64,000 bases of DNA from Oryzomicrobium terrae (GCF_008274805.1 NZ_CP022579.1:3348001-3412000), one strand, 5' to 3'; counted from the first letter of the stretch, positions 38,979 to 51,072 are shown. Program-made: numbers and translations. The notes: generated by a model not told the origin, from the letters alone.

Positions 38979-39878
38979 TCAGAGGTTCCAGGCCAACCCC
39001 AGCCAGCCCAGGTTGGCCTGGCGGGTGGCGACGATCGGGCTGCGGGCGATGCCGCCGTTGAGGCGCGCCGCCTGGAGGCCGAACACCAGGGAATAGTCCC
39101 GGCTGAGCTTGTAGGCGCCATCCAGGCCCAGGGTGGCGTTGGTGCTGGCGCCGGGGCGGTAGGCCGGCCGGGCCGCCGTGGCCTCGTCCGCCGCCACGCC
39201 GAAGAAGTAGTTGGCGGTGCGGCTGCCCAGCCGGTCGGCGCCGACAAAGCCGTTCAGCTTCCAGCGCCCGTCCTTGAGGAATTCCCGGTAGACGTACAGC
39301 CGCTGCGAGAGGCCCCGGCTGGAGTTGGTCAGGTCGGTGAACAGGGACAGGTCGATGGCGACCACGCCCAGGTCCCAGTCGAAGGCCGGCCCCACTTCCA
39401 GGCTGTTGCGCCGCGTCGCCATGCCGGCAAGGCGGGCGCCGTCGCGGGCCTGGAAGCCGAAGCGCGGCTCCACGGCCAGACCCAGGGCCATCTTGCGGTC
39501 GTCGCTGCCCCACAGGTAGGCCCCGGCGCGCAGGGGTTCGATGTAGGCGGTGTCGCCGTAGCTGGCCGAAATCAGGGGCACCAGCCAGGTGCGCATGCCA
39601 TTGCCGCCGGTGTATTTGGGAAAGACCATGGGCCCCAGGCCCACGGTGCCGCTCCAGGCGGATTTGGCCGAGGGCGCGGCGGCCGTCGGCGTGGCCGGCA
39701 TGCTCGGCGTGGCCGCTGCCACGGAAATGGCGGGAGTAGCCGAGGTTGCCGCCGGTTCTGCCGTCGGTTCGGCGCGCAGCGGGCCGGCCGCCAGGGCCAG
39801 CAGCGCGGCCAGGCAGGCCGCCGGACGTACCGTGGTAGAGAGGGTGTTGCTGGCCCGCAGGGGCGCCGGGTTCGACAT
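38979..39878 (-). CDS. MipA/OmpV-family outer-membrane protein
   Basis: 299 residues from ATG 39878. A signal peptide (AACLAALLALAAGPLRA) is followed by an Ala/Pro/Thr-rich low-complexity stretch. The barrel then begins with WSGTVGLGPMVFPKYTGGNG, and PLISASYGDTAYIEPLRAGAYLW is the MipA/OmpV signature. It ends in LGWLGLAWNL. MipA scaffolds murein enzymes in E. coli, but most homologues are unassigned outer-membrane proteins. It is 113 bp after the permease gene on the same strand. Confidence 0.88.
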   Translation of the reverse strand: MSNPAPLRASNTLSTTVRPAACLAALLALAAGPLRAEPTAEPAATSATPAISVAAATPSMPATPTAAAPSAKSAWSGTVGLGPMVFPKYTGGNGMRTWLVPLISASYGDTAYIEPLRAGAYLWGSDDRKMALGLAVEPRFGFQARDGARLAGMATRRNSLEVGPAFDWDLGVVAIDLSLFTDLTNSSRGLSQRLYVYREFLKDGRWKLNGFVGADRLGSRTANYFFGVAADEATAARPAYRPGASTNATLGLDGAYKLSRDYSLVFGLQAARLNGGIARSPIVATRQANLGWLGLAWNL

Positions 39879-39991
39879 GGGAAGTAACCGCAAAACCGGA
39901 AAGAGGCGGCCACGGTAGCACGGCCACCTGCCAGGGGCCTGAACGCGGGTAGTGCGTGGGCCCCCGGGGCCGTCGCGTCCCGGCACAGCGT

Positions 39992-41341
39992 TCAGGGGCG
40001 CGGCTTGCGGTTGGCGCGCAGGGGGATGAGGCCGAGCAGGATGCCGCCGATGGCGATCAGGGCGGTGGGGGTATCGAAGCGCCGCACCGCCAGCACGGCG
40101 GCAATCCACAGGGCCGTCGCGCTCAGGCCCGGCCAGATCACCATCAGCACCAGGTCGGCCAGGGAACGGCCGGCCCGGCGGCGGAAGTTCCAGGCACAGG
40201 CGAAGCCGGCCAGGCCGTAGTAGTAGGCGACCTGGACGCCGATCACGTTGATTGAGGCCTTGAGCACTTCCCCGACCCCCTGGAACAGCAGGGAGAGCAC
40301 CAGCAGCAGGCAGCCCAGGCCGGCGATCAGCAGGGTGGCGCCGTAGGGGCTGCGCCATTGGCTGTGCAGCCGCGCCCAGCGGCGGTGCAGGGCACCGTCG
40401 CGGGACTTGGCGAACATGGTGCGGGTGAACTGCAGGATCGAGGTTTCCAGGGTGCCGATGGTGGACAGCATCAGGGCCAGCACCGCCAGGTAGCTCCAGG
40501 GGCGGGGGAACAGCTTGTCGGCCACGGTGAAGATGACGTTGGTGCTGGCCTGGCGGATCTCGTCGTCGCCCAGGGCGAGCAGCACGATGGCGGCGAAGGC
40601 GGTGAACGCGGCGGTGATGATGATCATCGCCACCGCCGCCCCCAGGCCGGGCAGCCGCGCCGAATCCCGGGTCTCCTCGTTGAGGTTGAGGGCCACGTCC
40701 CAGCCCCAGAAGAAGTACAGGGCGATGATCGCGCCGCTGGCGAAGGACCCGGGGTCGAAGGCGGTCGGCGCCAGATCGGCCCAGGTCAGCCGGTGCAGCG
40801 CCGCCGGGGCGAACTTGAGCGCCGCCACCACCGTGAGCAGCAGCAGGATGGCCAGCTCGACCGCCGTCATCACCGTCTGCACGGTGCCGGTCAGGGAAAT
40901 ACCGCGGATCACCACCAGGCTCACGGCGGCCAACCAGCCCATGGACACCAGGGTCACCGCCAGCTGGTCGTTGACCAGGCGGGGCCAGAACAGCAGCAGG
41001 GTGGCGTTGCCGGCGGGGATGGTGGCCGAAACCATGAACAGGGTGGAGGCCACCAGCAGGGTCCAGCCGGCGAAAAAGCCCAGGGTGCGGTTGAAGATGC
41101 GGCTGACCCAGGCGTAGGAGGCGCCGGCATTGGCTTCCAGCCGGTTGAGGTGCAGGTAGGCGAAGGTGATGCCGAACATGATCAGCCCGCAGTAGAGCAG
41201 GCTGGCCGGGGCAAGCACGCCGACGGCGCCGATCAGGGTGACCATGGTCGCCGCGATGCTGAAGGTGGGCGCGGTGCCCGCCACCCCCATCACCACCGAG
41301 TGGGCCAGGTTGAGCGCGTCCTTCTGCAAATCGTTGGCCAT
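39992..41341 (-). CDS. APC-family amino acid permease
   Basis: 449 residues with about 12 membrane helices. VVMGVAGTAPTFSIAATMVTLIG and ANAGASYAWVSRIFNRTLGFFAGW are APC superfamily markers, and the conserved Glu/Asn-rich segment WGWDVALNLNEETRDSARLPGLG follows. It probably imports or exchanges an amino acid or amine with protons or sodium. Substrate unknown. It is divergent from a secreted protein gene across a 194-bp gap. Confidence 0.9.
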   Translation of the reverse strand: MANDLQKDALNLAHSVVMGVAGTAPTFSIAATMVTLIGAVGVLAPASLLYCGLIMFGITFAYLHLNRLEANAGASYAWVSRIFNRTLGFFAGWTLLVASTLFMVSATIPAGNATLLLFWPRLVNDQLAVTLVSMGWLAAVSLVVIRGISLTGTVQTVMTAVELAILLLLTVVAALKFAPAALHRLTWADLAPTAFDPGSFASGAIIALYFFWGWDVALNLNEETRDSARLPGLGAAVAMIIITAAFTAFAAIVLLALGDDEIRQASTNVIFTVADKLFPRPWSYLAVLALMLSTIGTLETSILQFTRTMFAKSRDGALHRRWARLHSQWRSPYGATLLIAGLGCLLLVLSLLFQGVGEVLKASINVIGVQVAYYYGLAGFACAWNFRRRAGRSLADLVLMVIWPGLSATALWIAAVLAVRRFDTPTALIAIGGILLGLIPLRANRKPRP

Positions 41342-41535
41342 GGCCTCGCTCCCGCTGCCGGCCGGAGCGCTCGGAACACCGAGCCCGGGGCCGTTGCATT
41401 GGCTGTGACCGCGGACGCGCCGATCCGCTCCCCGGATTTCACCTTTTCTTACAACCTCCCCGCACCGATGGGCGGTGGCTGGACTAAGGTGAAAGCATGG
41501 CGATTTCCAGCCATTTCCTGCGGGAGAGGGACACG

Positions 41536-42000
41536 ATGAAACCCCAACTGCGCATCCTCCTGGCGGCCGGCCTGCTCGCCGCCGCCAGCGGCGCCGCGTT
41601 CGCCAAGGGCGGCGGCGGTCCCGGCGGCATGGGCGGTCCCGGCGGCTTTGGCGGGGGCCCCCTGAACGGCGGTAACTCGGCTGCCCACCTCAGTGCTCAG
41701 GGTATCCGGAACAACAACGGCCCCAATGCCATCGACCGGGATCGGGGCCGTGCCCGGGCCGCCGACCGGCGCAGCGCCGAAGGCATGGCGCACTTCAAGG
41801 CCGGCCAGCCCCACTCCCGGCACCACGCCCACAACGGCGTCCGGCCCCGGACCGGGGACGTGGGGCGGAACCGGGACAGCCTCCGCCCGCCCCTGCCCCC
41901 CGGCGCGCCGGCGCCGTTGGCAGCGCCGAGGCCACGCCTGCCGGCCTCGCCGCCTTCACCCCCCGCACCGCCCACGCCCCCCCTGGCTCCCCGGCCGTAA
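41536..42000 (+). CDS. Secreted Gly/Pro-rich protein of unknown function
   Basis: 154 residues from ATG 41536 (GGGAGAGG upstream). It has a signal peptide (ILLAAGLLAAASGAAFA) followed by a glycine-rich stretch. A short central region (NGPNAIDRDRGRARAADRRS) may be structured. The last 50 residues are Pro/Ala/Arg-rich. Low-complexity composition suggests a disordered periplasmic protein. The reading frame could be questioned in such GC-rich DNA, but signal peptide and Shine-Dalgarno site support it. Confidence 0.6.
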   Translation: MKPQLRILLAAGLLAAASGAAFAKGGGGPGGMGGPGGFGGGPLNGGNSAAHLSAQGIRNNNGPNAIDRDRGRARAADRRSAEGMAHFKAGQPHSRHHAHNGVRPRTGDVGRNRDSLRPPLPPGAPAPLAAPRPRLPASPPSPPAPPTPPLAPRP

Positions 42001-42005
42001 CAGGC

Positions 42006-42052
42006 CACGGCAGCCCGGCCCGCCGGCCCTGACGAGGGCAGGGGCTGCCGTG
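42006..42052. terminator. Hairpin between convergent genes
   Basis: An 11-bp perfect stem (CACGGCAGCCC / GGGCTGCCGTG) with a 25-base GC-rich loop lies 5 bp after the secreted-protein stop, facing the acetoacetyl-CoA synthetase gene. It has no U tract. Confidence 0.5.
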
Positions 42053-42112
42053 CTGCCGTAAGCCGGCGGTCATCCTGCCGTCCCCCCGGCCGCTCTGGGG
42101 CCGGGCCCTGCC

Positions 42113-44122
<2,010 letters not shown>

Positions 44123-44179
44123 GGCAGGTCTCGGCAAAGACGGAAATAAACGGGAAGCGGGATCGGGCCGGCGGCCGCC

Positions 44180-44824
44180 TCACTCGGCGTCGGGCTGGGC
44201 CCCCGGCGCGGCGGCGCGGAAGGCGTCCAGGGTGTCGCAGTGGGCGGCGATGCGGCTCAGGGTGGGGAAACCGCTCAGGTCGCAGTCGAAACGCAGGGCG
44301 TTGAACACCTGGGGCACCAGGCAGCAGTCGGCCAGGGTCGGGGTGTCGCCGTGGCAGAAGGCGCCGGTGCGCGGGTCGGCCAGCAGGGCTTCCACCGCCG
44401 CCAGCCCGTCCATCACCCAGTGGCGGTACCACGCGGTCTTCTGCTCCGGGGTGATGCCCAGGGTGTGTACCAGGTAGCGCAGCACGCGCAGGTTATTGAT
44501 CGGATGGATGTCGCAGGCGATGGTCTGGGCAATGGCCCGCACCCGGGCGCGGCCGCCCGGGTCGGCGGGCAGCAGGGCCGGCGCCGGGTGGGTCTCGTCC
44601 AGGTATTCGAGGATGGCCAGGGACTGGGTCAGCACCCCGTGGTCGCACTCCAGGGTCGGCACCGTGCCCAGGGGACTCTTGGCCCGGTAGGCGGGCTGGT
44701 TCTGCTCGCCGCCGTCCTTGAGCAGATGCACCGGCACCGGCGTGTAGGCCAGCCCTTTCAGGTTGAGGGCGATGCGCACCCGGTAGGCGGCGGAGCTGCG
44801 GAAGTAGGTGTAGAGCGTGAGCAT
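44180..44824 (-). CDS. maiA: Maleylacetoacetate isomerase (zeta-class GST)
   Basis: 214 residues. The glutathione site FRSSAAYRVRIALNLKGL is the zeta-class SSxxxxRVRIAL motif. SPLGTVPTLECDHGVLTQSLAILEYLDE binds glutathione, and ACDIHPINNLRVLRYL is specific to maleylacetoacetate and maleylpyruvate isomerases. It converts the cis ring-cleavage product to the fumaryl isomer for the hydrolase. Maleylpyruvate (gentisate route) is the alternative substrate, but acetoacetyl-CoA synthetase next door favours maleylacetoacetate. Confidence 0.93.
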   Translation of the reverse strand: MLTLYTYFRSSAAYRVRIALNLKGLAYTPVPVHLLKDGGEQNQPAYRAKSPLGTVPTLECDHGVLTQSLAILEYLDETHPAPALLPADPGGRARVRAIAQTIACDIHPINNLRVLRYLVHTLGITPEQKTAWYRHWVMDGLAAVEALLADPRTGAFCHGDTPTLADCCLVPQVFNALRFDCDLSGFPTLSRIAAHCDTLDAFRAAAPGAQPDAE

Positions 44825-44852
44825 GGGAAGACTCCGGGAAAGCGGGCGGGGG

Positions 44853-46055
44853 TCAGGCCGGGGCGTGGGCCGGTCGGACCAGGGCCAGGTAACACAGGGG
44901 AACCAGCACGCCGCAGGCGGCGATGGCTGCCGGCAGCAGGGTCAGGGCGCCTTGGCCGCCGTCCTCCAGGCCGTGGCCGACGACGATGCCGATCAGGGCG
45001 GCGATGGACATCTGGGCAAAGCCGATCAGGGACGAGGCGGCTCCGGCCATCTGGGGATAGGGGGCCAGGGCCCGGCCGGTGGCGTTGGGCATGACCAGGC
45101 CCAGGGCCACGGTGACGAACACCATGGGGCCGAGCAGGGCCGCCACCGAGGCCAGGGGGCTGGCGGCCAGGGCCCACATGGCCAGGCCGGCGCCGGCGCC
45201 GACGAGGCCCCCGGCGAACAGCAGGCGGTCGCTGCCGAAGCGCCCCACCAGCCGGCCGGACAGGGCCGAGCCGGCCATGTAGCCGGTGACCACCACGCCG
45301 AAGCACAGGCCGTAGGTGGCCGGGGCCAGGCCGAAGTGGCCGATCAGGACGAAGGCCGAGCCGGAGATGAAGGCGAACAGGGCGCTGTAAGCAAAGGACT
45401 GGCAGAGCAGGTAGCCCAGGTAGGCCCGATCGGCGAGCAGGCGCCGGTAGTTGGCGGCGATGCGGGCCAGTTGGGTGGCGGTGGGGTCCGGGTGGGGATT
45501 GCTCTCGGCCAGCCAGCGCCAGGTGGCGGCGATCTGCAAAGCGGAGAACAGGGCCAGGGCGGCGAAGTTGGCCTGCCAGCCGAAGAACACGGTGAGCAGC
45601 CCACCCAGGAAGGGCCCGATCAGGGGGGCCAGGGCCATGGCACCGCTGACGTAGGCCAGCACCCGGGCGGCGTCTGCCGGCCCCCACACGTCGCGCACGA
45701 TGGTGCGGCCTAGCACCGGGCCGACGCAGGCCCCCAGGGCCTGGACCAGGCGGGCCAGGATCAGGGCCTCGATGCTCGGCGCGGCGCAGCAGGCCAGGCT
45801 GGCGAGCAGGTACACGATCAGTCCGCCGAGCACCACCGGGCGCCGGCCGAAGCGGTCGGCCAGGGGCCCCACCACCAGCTGGGCCACGGCGAAGCCGGCC
45901 AGGTACACCGACAGGGTGAGCTGGGTGTGGGCGCCGTCGGTGGCGAAGGCGGCGGTGATGGCCGGCAGGGAGGGCAGGTAGAAGTCGGTGGACAGGGGAC
46001 CCAGGGCCACCAGGGTGGTCAGCAGCACCGCCAGGATCGGCGTCGGTCGGCTCAT
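44853..46055 (-). CDS. MFS efflux transporter, Bcr/CflA family
   Basis: 400 residues, 12 membrane segments. The N-terminal STDFYLPSLPAI and motif A GPLADRFGRRPVVLGGL are characteristic of Bcr/CflA drug/H+ antiporters. It is 28 bp before maiA and 7 bp after the chemoreceptor gene, in the aromatic cluster. Export of a toxic aromatic compound or pathway intermediate is a plausible local role, not shown by sequence. Confidence 0.9.
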   Translation of the reverse strand: MSRPTPILAVLLTTLVALGPLSTDFYLPSLPAITAAFATDGAHTQLTLSVYLAGFAVAQLVVGPLADRFGRRPVVLGGLIVYLLASLACCAAPSIEALILARLVQALGACVGPVLGRTIVRDVWGPADAARVLAYVSGAMALAPLIGPFLGGLLTVFFGWQANFAALALFSALQIAATWRWLAESNPHPDPTATQLARIAANYRRLLADRAYLGYLLCQSFAYSALFAFISGSAFVLIGHFGLAPATYGLCFGVVVTGYMAGSALSGRLVGRFGSDRLLFAGGLVGAGAGLAMWALAASPLASVAALLGPMVFVTVALGLVMPNATGRALAPYPQMAGAASSLIGFAQMSIAALIGIVVGHGLEDGGQGALTLLPAAIAACGVLVPLCYLALVRPAHAPA

Positions 46056-46062
46056 GGCGTCC

Positions 46063-47763
46063 TCAGGTGCGCGCGGCCGCCCCGGCCCCGCCGGTCAGCA
46101 CCTCGGGGGGAAAGGCGGTGCGCAGGGCGCCCCAGTGGCGGCCGTCCACCAGGATCGGCATGGCCAACTCGGAGAGCACCTCGCCGGTGTCGCGCAGCAG
46201 GGTCTGGAGCAGGAAGCGCTCCCGGTTGCGCGCACTGCGCAGGCCCACCGGGTCGTTGTAGATACGCTTGTGGCGGCTGAACACCTGGTTGTGCTTGGCG
46301 TCGCCGTTGAGGGGTTCGGAGAACTTGCGGTGGTGGGCCGGCATGTAGCCTTGGTTGTCGCAGGCGCACACCAGTAGGGCGCCGGGCAGATCGCCAATGC
46401 CGATGTCGTAGATGCGCTGCAGTTCGGCTTCCACCGCCTGGTCGTAGCGGGTGGTGAACTTGGCCGGCTCGGTGCCCGGCACCGGCTGGTAGTGCTGGTC
46501 GAACACGTCCACGCCCTGGCGCAGGTGCTGGCTTAGGCAGTCGCCCACCTGGGCGGCGAGGCGCTGGGCGGTGGCGAGGATGCGGTCGAAGGCGCTGTCG
46601 GCGATCGAGAAGCGGGCGCCCAGGGCGTACAGGCGCTCGGTCTGGGCCTGCAGCGAGGCAGCGGCCCGGGTGGATTCGTCCATGCTGGTGCTGGCCTGGT
46701 CGGACAGGGCCTTGATCTCTTCCACCTGGGCGTGGATCTGGGTGTTGGCTGACTGGATGTGGTGCAGGGAATCGGCCACTACGCCGAGGCCGGCCCCGGC
46801 CCGGCCGAGGTCCTCCACCACCCTGTCGAAATCGCCGACGGTGCGCGCCACGGCCTGGGCGGCGTGGCCCGAATCGTCGCGGATGCTGGCCATCTGCACC
46901 TCGGTCTCCTCCACCAGGCGCTGCATGGTGACGGTGCTGGCGGAAATCACCCCGGTGGCGGTCTTGACCCGCTCGGCCAGTTTGCGCACCTCGTCGGCGA
47001 CCACGGCGAAGCCGCGCCCCGCCTCACCGGCCCGGGCCGCCTCGATGGCGGCGTTGAGGGCGAGCAGGTTGGTCTGGTCGGAGATGTCGTTGATCAGCAT
47101 GCCGATGTCGCGGATCTCGCGGGAGCGGCGCGACAATTCGGCGACCCGCTCGGTGGAGCCGGCGGTATCGGCGGAGATGCGCAGGATGCGCTCGCGCACG
47201 TCCTGCAGGTCCCGGTGGGCGCCGCGCACCGCCACCAGGTTGGTTTCGGTGCTGGTGCGGATCTCGTCGGCGTGCTGGCTGGCGGTATCGGTGGCCGACC
47301 GGGTCGCCCCGGTGGCGGCGAAGATGGCGCCGGCCAGGTCGCGCTGCTGGTCGGCCAGCCGGGTCGTTTCCTGCACCCGGCGCGACAGCACGGCGCTATC
47401 CACCGCTGCGGCGGTGCCGATGCGGCGCGCCTCCTCGACGAACTCGCGGACCCGCACGCGCAACTGCTCGCCGAAGCCGGTGGTGGCGGCACCGTCGCCG
47501 ACTTCGGCGCGCCCCTCGGCGGCGGCGGCAGGGACGCCCCCATCACCGGACCGGGCGGGAGCACCGCGCCACCGCGCCAGCAGCGGCACCGCCACGGCCA
47601 GCAGGGCGAGCACGCTCTGCCCGAGCAGCACGTCCAGGGGCGCCGCCGGCGCGACCCACAGCCAGGCGACCAGCCCGCCCGCCGCCAGGATGCCGACCCA
47701 GGCGCCACGGCCAATGGCGCCCCGTTCTTCTGTGTATTGCCCGTCACGTTGCCGATCCGTCAC
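46063..47763 (-). CDS. Methyl-accepting chemotaxis protein with C-terminal sensor domain
   Basis: 566 residues. GTG start at 47763 chosen because GAGGAGGAAG lies just upstream. Two closely spaced membrane helices (about 21-39 and 44-63) leave no periplasmic domain. The signalling hairpin contains [39 protein letters not shown]. The last ~150 residues form a Cache-like C-terminal domain ([50 protein letters not shown]). The domain is cytoplasmic by this topology. It would detect an internal or redox cue. Confidence 0.88.
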   Translation of the reverse strand: MTDRQRDGQYTEERGAIGRGAWVGILAAGGLVAWLWVAPAAPLDVLLGQSVLALLAVAVPLLARWRGAPARSGDGGVPAAAAEGRAEVGDGAATTGFGEQLRVRVREFVEEARRIGTAAAVDSAVLSRRVQETTRLADQQRDLAGAIFAATGATRSATDTASQHADEIRTSTETNLVAVRGAHRDLQDVRERILRISADTAGSTERVAELSRRSREIRDIGMLINDISDQTNLLALNAAIEAARAGEAGRGFAVVADEVRKLAERVKTATGVISASTVTMQRLVEETEVQMASIRDDSGHAAQAVARTVGDFDRVVEDLGRAGAGLGVVADSLHHIQSANTQIHAQVEEIKALSDQASTSMDESTRAAASLQAQTERLYALGARFSIADSAFDRILATAQRLAAQVGDCLSQHLRQGVDVFDQHYQPVPGTEPAKFTTRYDQAVEAELQRIYDIGIGDLPGALLVCACDNQGYMPAHHRKFSEPLNGDAKHNQVFSRHKRIYNDPVGLRSARNRERFLLQTLLRDTGEVLSELAMPILVDGRHWGALRTAFPPEVLTGGAGAAART

Positions 47764-47840
47764 TGTCTTCCTCCTCGTTATGGGGCGTTGCTCTCGGGCG
47801 TTTTCTTGGCGACGCCGTTCTAATTCGTCGTGGCCGGCGC

Positions 47841-49280
47841 TCACCCCGCCAGGGAGGCGGCGCCGTGTTTTTCCCGCACCAATCCGTCGAGCGCGGCAGC
47901 CAGGGCCTCGCTCGCCCGTTCCGCCGCGGCGAAGCTGGCGAAGATGCGCTCCTGGCGGGCCGGGTCGCGCTCCCAGCCGGCCGCCAGGTCGTCCCGGGCG
48001 GCGAGCAGCTGCTGGCGGAACTCGGCCAGGGTGGCCGGAATCCGGGCGAAGCCGGGCAAGTGGCCGAATTCGTCCTCGCCCCGGACCGTCGCCGCAACAT
48101 CGGCGGGCACGTTGGCGCCGGAGGCATCCGCCTCCTGGCCGACGGCGATGTAGGCGTTCTGCTTGGCAAACAGCAGGTCCACCTTGGCCAGGGTGGCCAC
48201 GCTCACGTCGTGCACCTGGCCGATGCTGGCCAGGGCCGAGCGGGCCGATTCGGCCAGGTGGCCAAAGCCGGCGGCGAAACCGGCGATCGCCGCCTGGGAC
48301 TCCGCCACCCGGGTGCGCATCACCGCCGTATCCGCCGACATCTGCGCCATGTCGCCCCCCACCGCGTGCATCACCGCGGCGATGGCGCCGGAGGCCTGCT
48401 TGCTGTGTTCGGCCAGCTTGCGCACCTCGTCGGCCACCACGGCGAAACCGCGCCCCGCTTCGCCGGCCCGGGCCGCCTCGATGGCGGCGTTGAGGGCGAG
48501 CAGGTTGGTCTGGTCGGCGATCTGGGCGATCAGGGTTACCGAACGGCCGATCTCGGCGCTGTGGGCGTTCATCGCCGCCACCGCCGCCCCAGCTTCCTCG
48601 ACCCCGGCGGCAATGCGCTGCAGCGACTCGACCACCTGGCCGACCTGGATGCGGCTGTCCTCGGCGGCGTCCACATTGCTGCGCGACAGGGCTTCGAGGG
48701 TCTTGCTGGCGGCGGCGATGTGCACCATGTCGTCGCGGCTGGTGCCCAGGTTGCCGAGCAATTTGCCGAAGTTGAGCTGGCCGAGGCGCGACAGCAGGGC
48801 GTTGCGCTGCTCCCAGCGGTGGTTGCGCTCCATCACCGCCAGGGAGGCGTTGGCCCGTTCCAGGGCGGCGCGGAATTCGCCATGCAGGCCCTCGGGCTGG
48901 GGACGGCGGAAATAGCGGCCGGCACTGGCGCACTCCAGGGCCGTGCGTTGTTCGCGGAAACAGCTTTCGAGCTGGTCGAGCATGTCGTTGAGCGACCAGC
49001 AGATGTCGGCGGCGAAGGCCCCCGGCGCCAGGCCGGTAAAGCGCCGCTCCAGGCGCCCCTCGGCCACTTCCCGAGCCACCGCGCCGATCTCGCCCAGGCG
49101 CCGGTCGAGGCGGCCGGCGGCGTGGATCAGCCAGCTGCCGAGGCCCAGGCCGACGAGCAGCGGCACCAGGGCCAGGGCCGGCGGAGCACCGAGCAGGGGC
49201 AGCGCCAGGGCCGCCGCCAGCAGCAGGTTGCCGCCCAGGGCGATGGCCGCCAGCCTAGAGCGAAAGAATGAAGCGTTCAT
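47841..49280 (-). CDS. Methyl-accepting chemotaxis protein, cytoplasmic sensing, possible degenerate CZB domain
   Basis: 479 residues. N-terminal helices at about 12-30 and 36-54, a HAMP-like segment, then the signalling hairpin [42 protein letters not shown]. The C-terminal 130 residues include [20 protein letters not shown], which resembles the zinc-binding CZB domain but lacks its first His. The start overlaps the PAS gene by 26 bases, so the two are probably co-translated and work together. Confidence 0.87.
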   Translation of the reverse strand: MNASFFRSRLAAIALGGNLLLAAALALPLLGAPPALALVPLLVGLGLGSWLIHAAGRLDRRLGEIGAVAREVAEGRLERRFTGLAPGAFAADICWSLNDMLDQLESCFREQRTALECASAGRYFRRPQPEGLHGEFRAALERANASLAVMERNHRWEQRNALLSRLGQLNFGKLLGNLGTSRDDMVHIAAASKTLEALSRSNVDAAEDSRIQVGQVVESLQRIAAGVEEAGAAVAAMNAHSAEIGRSVTLIAQIADQTNLLALNAAIEAARAGEAGRGFAVVADEVRKLAEHSKQASGAIAAVMHAVGGDMAQMSADTAVMRTRVAESQAAIAGFAAGFGHLAESARSALASIGQVHDVSVATLAKVDLLFAKQNAYIAVGQEADASGANVPADVAATVRGEDEFGHLPGFARIPATLAEFRQQLLAARDDLAAGWERDPARQERIFASFAAAERASEALAAALDGLVREKHGAASLAG

Positions 49281-49773
49281 AGTCGGTTTCTTTGCTGGCC
49301 AGGGCCGCGCCCAGCCAGGCCAGGGAGGCGTCCATGGCGTCGCGGGGCCCGGCGCGCTGCTCTTCGGCGAGCATGGCGCGATAGACCTCGTCCATCACCT
49401 GCAGGGCGGCCGGCTTGGGCTTGCGCCGTACCGAGAAGTAGCCGATCACCTGGCCGGCTTCGTCCCGGGACGGGGTGACGTTGGCGAACACCCAGTAGAA
49501 GCTGCCGTCCTTGGCCAGGTTCTTGACGTAGGCGAAGCACTCGCGCCCTTCGGCCAGGGTGTCCCAGAGGTATTTGAAGACGCCCCGGGGCATGTCCGGG
49601 TGGCGGATGATGTTGTGCGGCTTGCCCAGCAGTTCGGCCTCGGAGTAGCCCGAGTATTCGATGAAGGTGCGGTTGCCGTAGGTGATGCGGCCCTTCAGGT
49701 CGGTCTTCGAGACGATGAAATCGTGCTCGCGCATGACCTTTTCCCGGTCCGTGGGAACAACCTTGTATTTCAT
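49255..49773 (-). CDS. PAS-domain sensor, Aer-like (aerotaxis/energy taxis)
   Basis: 172 residues. A single PAS domain spans about residues 15-125: [45 protein letters not shown] is the Aer-type PAS with FAD-contact residues, followed by [20 protein letters not shown]. There is no receptor hairpin of its own. It overlaps the downstream chemoreceptor gene, so the pair looks like a split Aer receptor. FAD-based redox sensing is inferred from family. Confidence 0.88.
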   Translation of the reverse strand: MKYKVVPTDREKVMREHDFIVSKTDLKGRITYGNRTFIEYSGYSEAELLGKPHNIIRHPDMPRGVFKYLWDTLAEGRECFAYVKNLAKDGSFYWVFANVTPSRDEAGQVIGYFSVRRKPKPAALQVMDEVYRAMLAEEQRAGPRDAMDASLAWLGAALASKETDYERFILSL

Positions 49774-49891
49774 GCGGCGATCTCGTCGGAGCCCCTGGGA
49801 ACGTACCCGGTCGACAAAAAGAACGGCGGCCGCGCGGGCCGCCGCGCCACCCGCCCACGGCGCCGGGGCACCGTGGGAACGGGAACGGAAG

Positions 49892-49911
49892 GGGCCGCCT
49901 GGCGGCGGCCC
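49892..49911 (-). terminator. Hairpin after the fumarylacetoacetate hydrolase gene
   Basis: An 8-bp perfect stem (GGGCCGCC / GGCGGCCC) with a 4-base loop lies 18 bp after the hydrolase stop, within the 155-bp gap to the PAS gene. It could end the catabolic transcript ahead of the chemotaxis genes, though it has no U tract. Confidence 0.5.
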
Positions 49912-49928
49912 GGTGGGTCGTCGCGGCG

Positions 49929-50945
49929 TCAGCGTGCCAGGGGCGTCACCTGCTGGTCGATAGCGCCAAAGATCGAGGCGCCGGCGGCGTCCGTCATCTC
50001 GATGCGCACCCGGTCGCCGAAACGCATGAACGGCGTCTGAGGCTTGCCGCTCTCGATGGTCTCGTACATGCGCACCTCGGCCAGGCAGCAGTAGCCGACG
50101 CCGCCGTGCTCGATGCTGGAGCCGTGCAGGCCGCCCTGCTTGTTGGAGACGGTGCCGGAACCGATGATCGAGCCGGCTTCCAGCTCCCGGGTCTTGGCCA
50201 CGTGGGCGATCAGCTGGGCGAAGCTGAAGGTCATGTCCACCCCGGCGTTGGGCCGGCCGAAAGGCTTGCCGTTGAGCTCGACGTTGAGCGGCAGGTGCAC
50301 CTTGCCGTCGCGCCAGGCGTCGCCCAGCTCGTCCGGGGTCACCGCCACCGGGGAGAAGGCCGAAGCCGGCTTGGACTGGAAGAAGCCGAAGCCCTTGGCC
50401 AGCTCGGCCGGGATCAGGTTGCGCAGGGAGACGTCGTTGACCAGCATCAGCAGGCGGATCTTGCCGGCGCACTGGGCCGGGGTGGCGGCCATCGGCACGT
50501 CGCCGGTGATCACCGCCACCTCGGCCTCGAAGTCGATGCCCCAGTCCTCGCTCACCGCCACCACCGGGTCCCGGGGGCCGACGAAGCTGTCGGAGCCGCC
50601 CTGGTACATCAGGGGGTCGGTCCAGAACTCGGGGGGCAGTTCGGCGCCCCGGGCGCGGCGCACCAGCTCGACGTGGTTCACGTAGGCCGAGCCGTCGGCC
50701 CATTGGTAGGCCCGCGGCAGGGGCGAATGGCAGGCGGCCGGGTCGAAGGGCTGCGGGTCGGGCAGGGCGCCGCTGTTGAGGGCTTCGTAGACCTGGCGCA
50801 GCTGGGGCTCGACGGCCTCCCAGTCGTCCAGGGCGGCCTGCAGGGTGCGGGCGATGGCCGGCACCGGGCGGCAGTAGGTCAGGGCGCGGTTGACGACGAC
50901 CAGGGTGCCGTCGCGGCCGCCTTTCTTGAGGGTGGCGAGCTTCAT
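49929..50945 (-). CDS. fahA: Fumarylacetoacetate hydrolase (FAH family)
   Basis: 338 residues from ATG 50945 (MKLATLKKGGRDGTLVVV). FAH-fold metal-binding residues lie in DFEAEVAVITGDVP (Asp/Glu ligands), with LVNDVSLRNLIPAELAKGFGFFQSKPASAFSP and GSGTVSNKQGG following. It cleaves fumarylacetoacetate to fumarate and acetoacetate. This long form is typical of bacterial homogentisate pathways. It is preceded by a large hairpin after the VOC gene, so its expression may be set separately. Maleylacetoacetate isomerase and acetoacetyl-CoA synthetase lie downstream. Confidence 0.92.
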   Translation of the reverse strand: MKLATLKKGGRDGTLVVVNRALTYCRPVPAIARTLQAALDDWEAVEPQLRQVYEALNSGALPDPQPFDPAACHSPLPRAYQWADGSAYVNHVELVRRARGAELPPEFWTDPLMYQGGSDSFVGPRDPVVAVSEDWGIDFEAEVAVITGDVPMAATPAQCAGKIRLLMLVNDVSLRNLIPAELAKGFGFFQSKPASAFSPVAVTPDELGDAWRDGKVHLPLNVELNGKPFGRPNAGVDMTFSFAQLIAHVAKTRELEAGSIIGSGTVSNKQGGLHGSSIEHGGVGYCCLAEVRMYETIESGKPQTPFMRFGDRVRIEMTDAAGASIFGAIDQQVTPLAR

Positions 50946-51026
50946 TGTGCGTGTTCCTTGCTGGGGAAGATGCGCCCGGCGGGGCCGCGCCGGGGCAGGT
51001 CGTTCTGGGCGGTCACCTCGTCGGCG

Positions 51027-51070
51027 CGTGGCCGGGACGACGGGTGGCAGCACCCGCCGTCCCGGCCACG
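51027..51070 (-). terminator. Large hairpin between the VOC and FAH genes
   Basis: Arms 51027-51046 and 51051-51070 are complementary in 19 of 20 positions around a 4-base loop, starting 2 bp after the VOC stop. There is no U tract. It probably stabilises upstream RNA or partly terminates. Confidence 0.65.
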
Positions 51071-51072
51071 GC

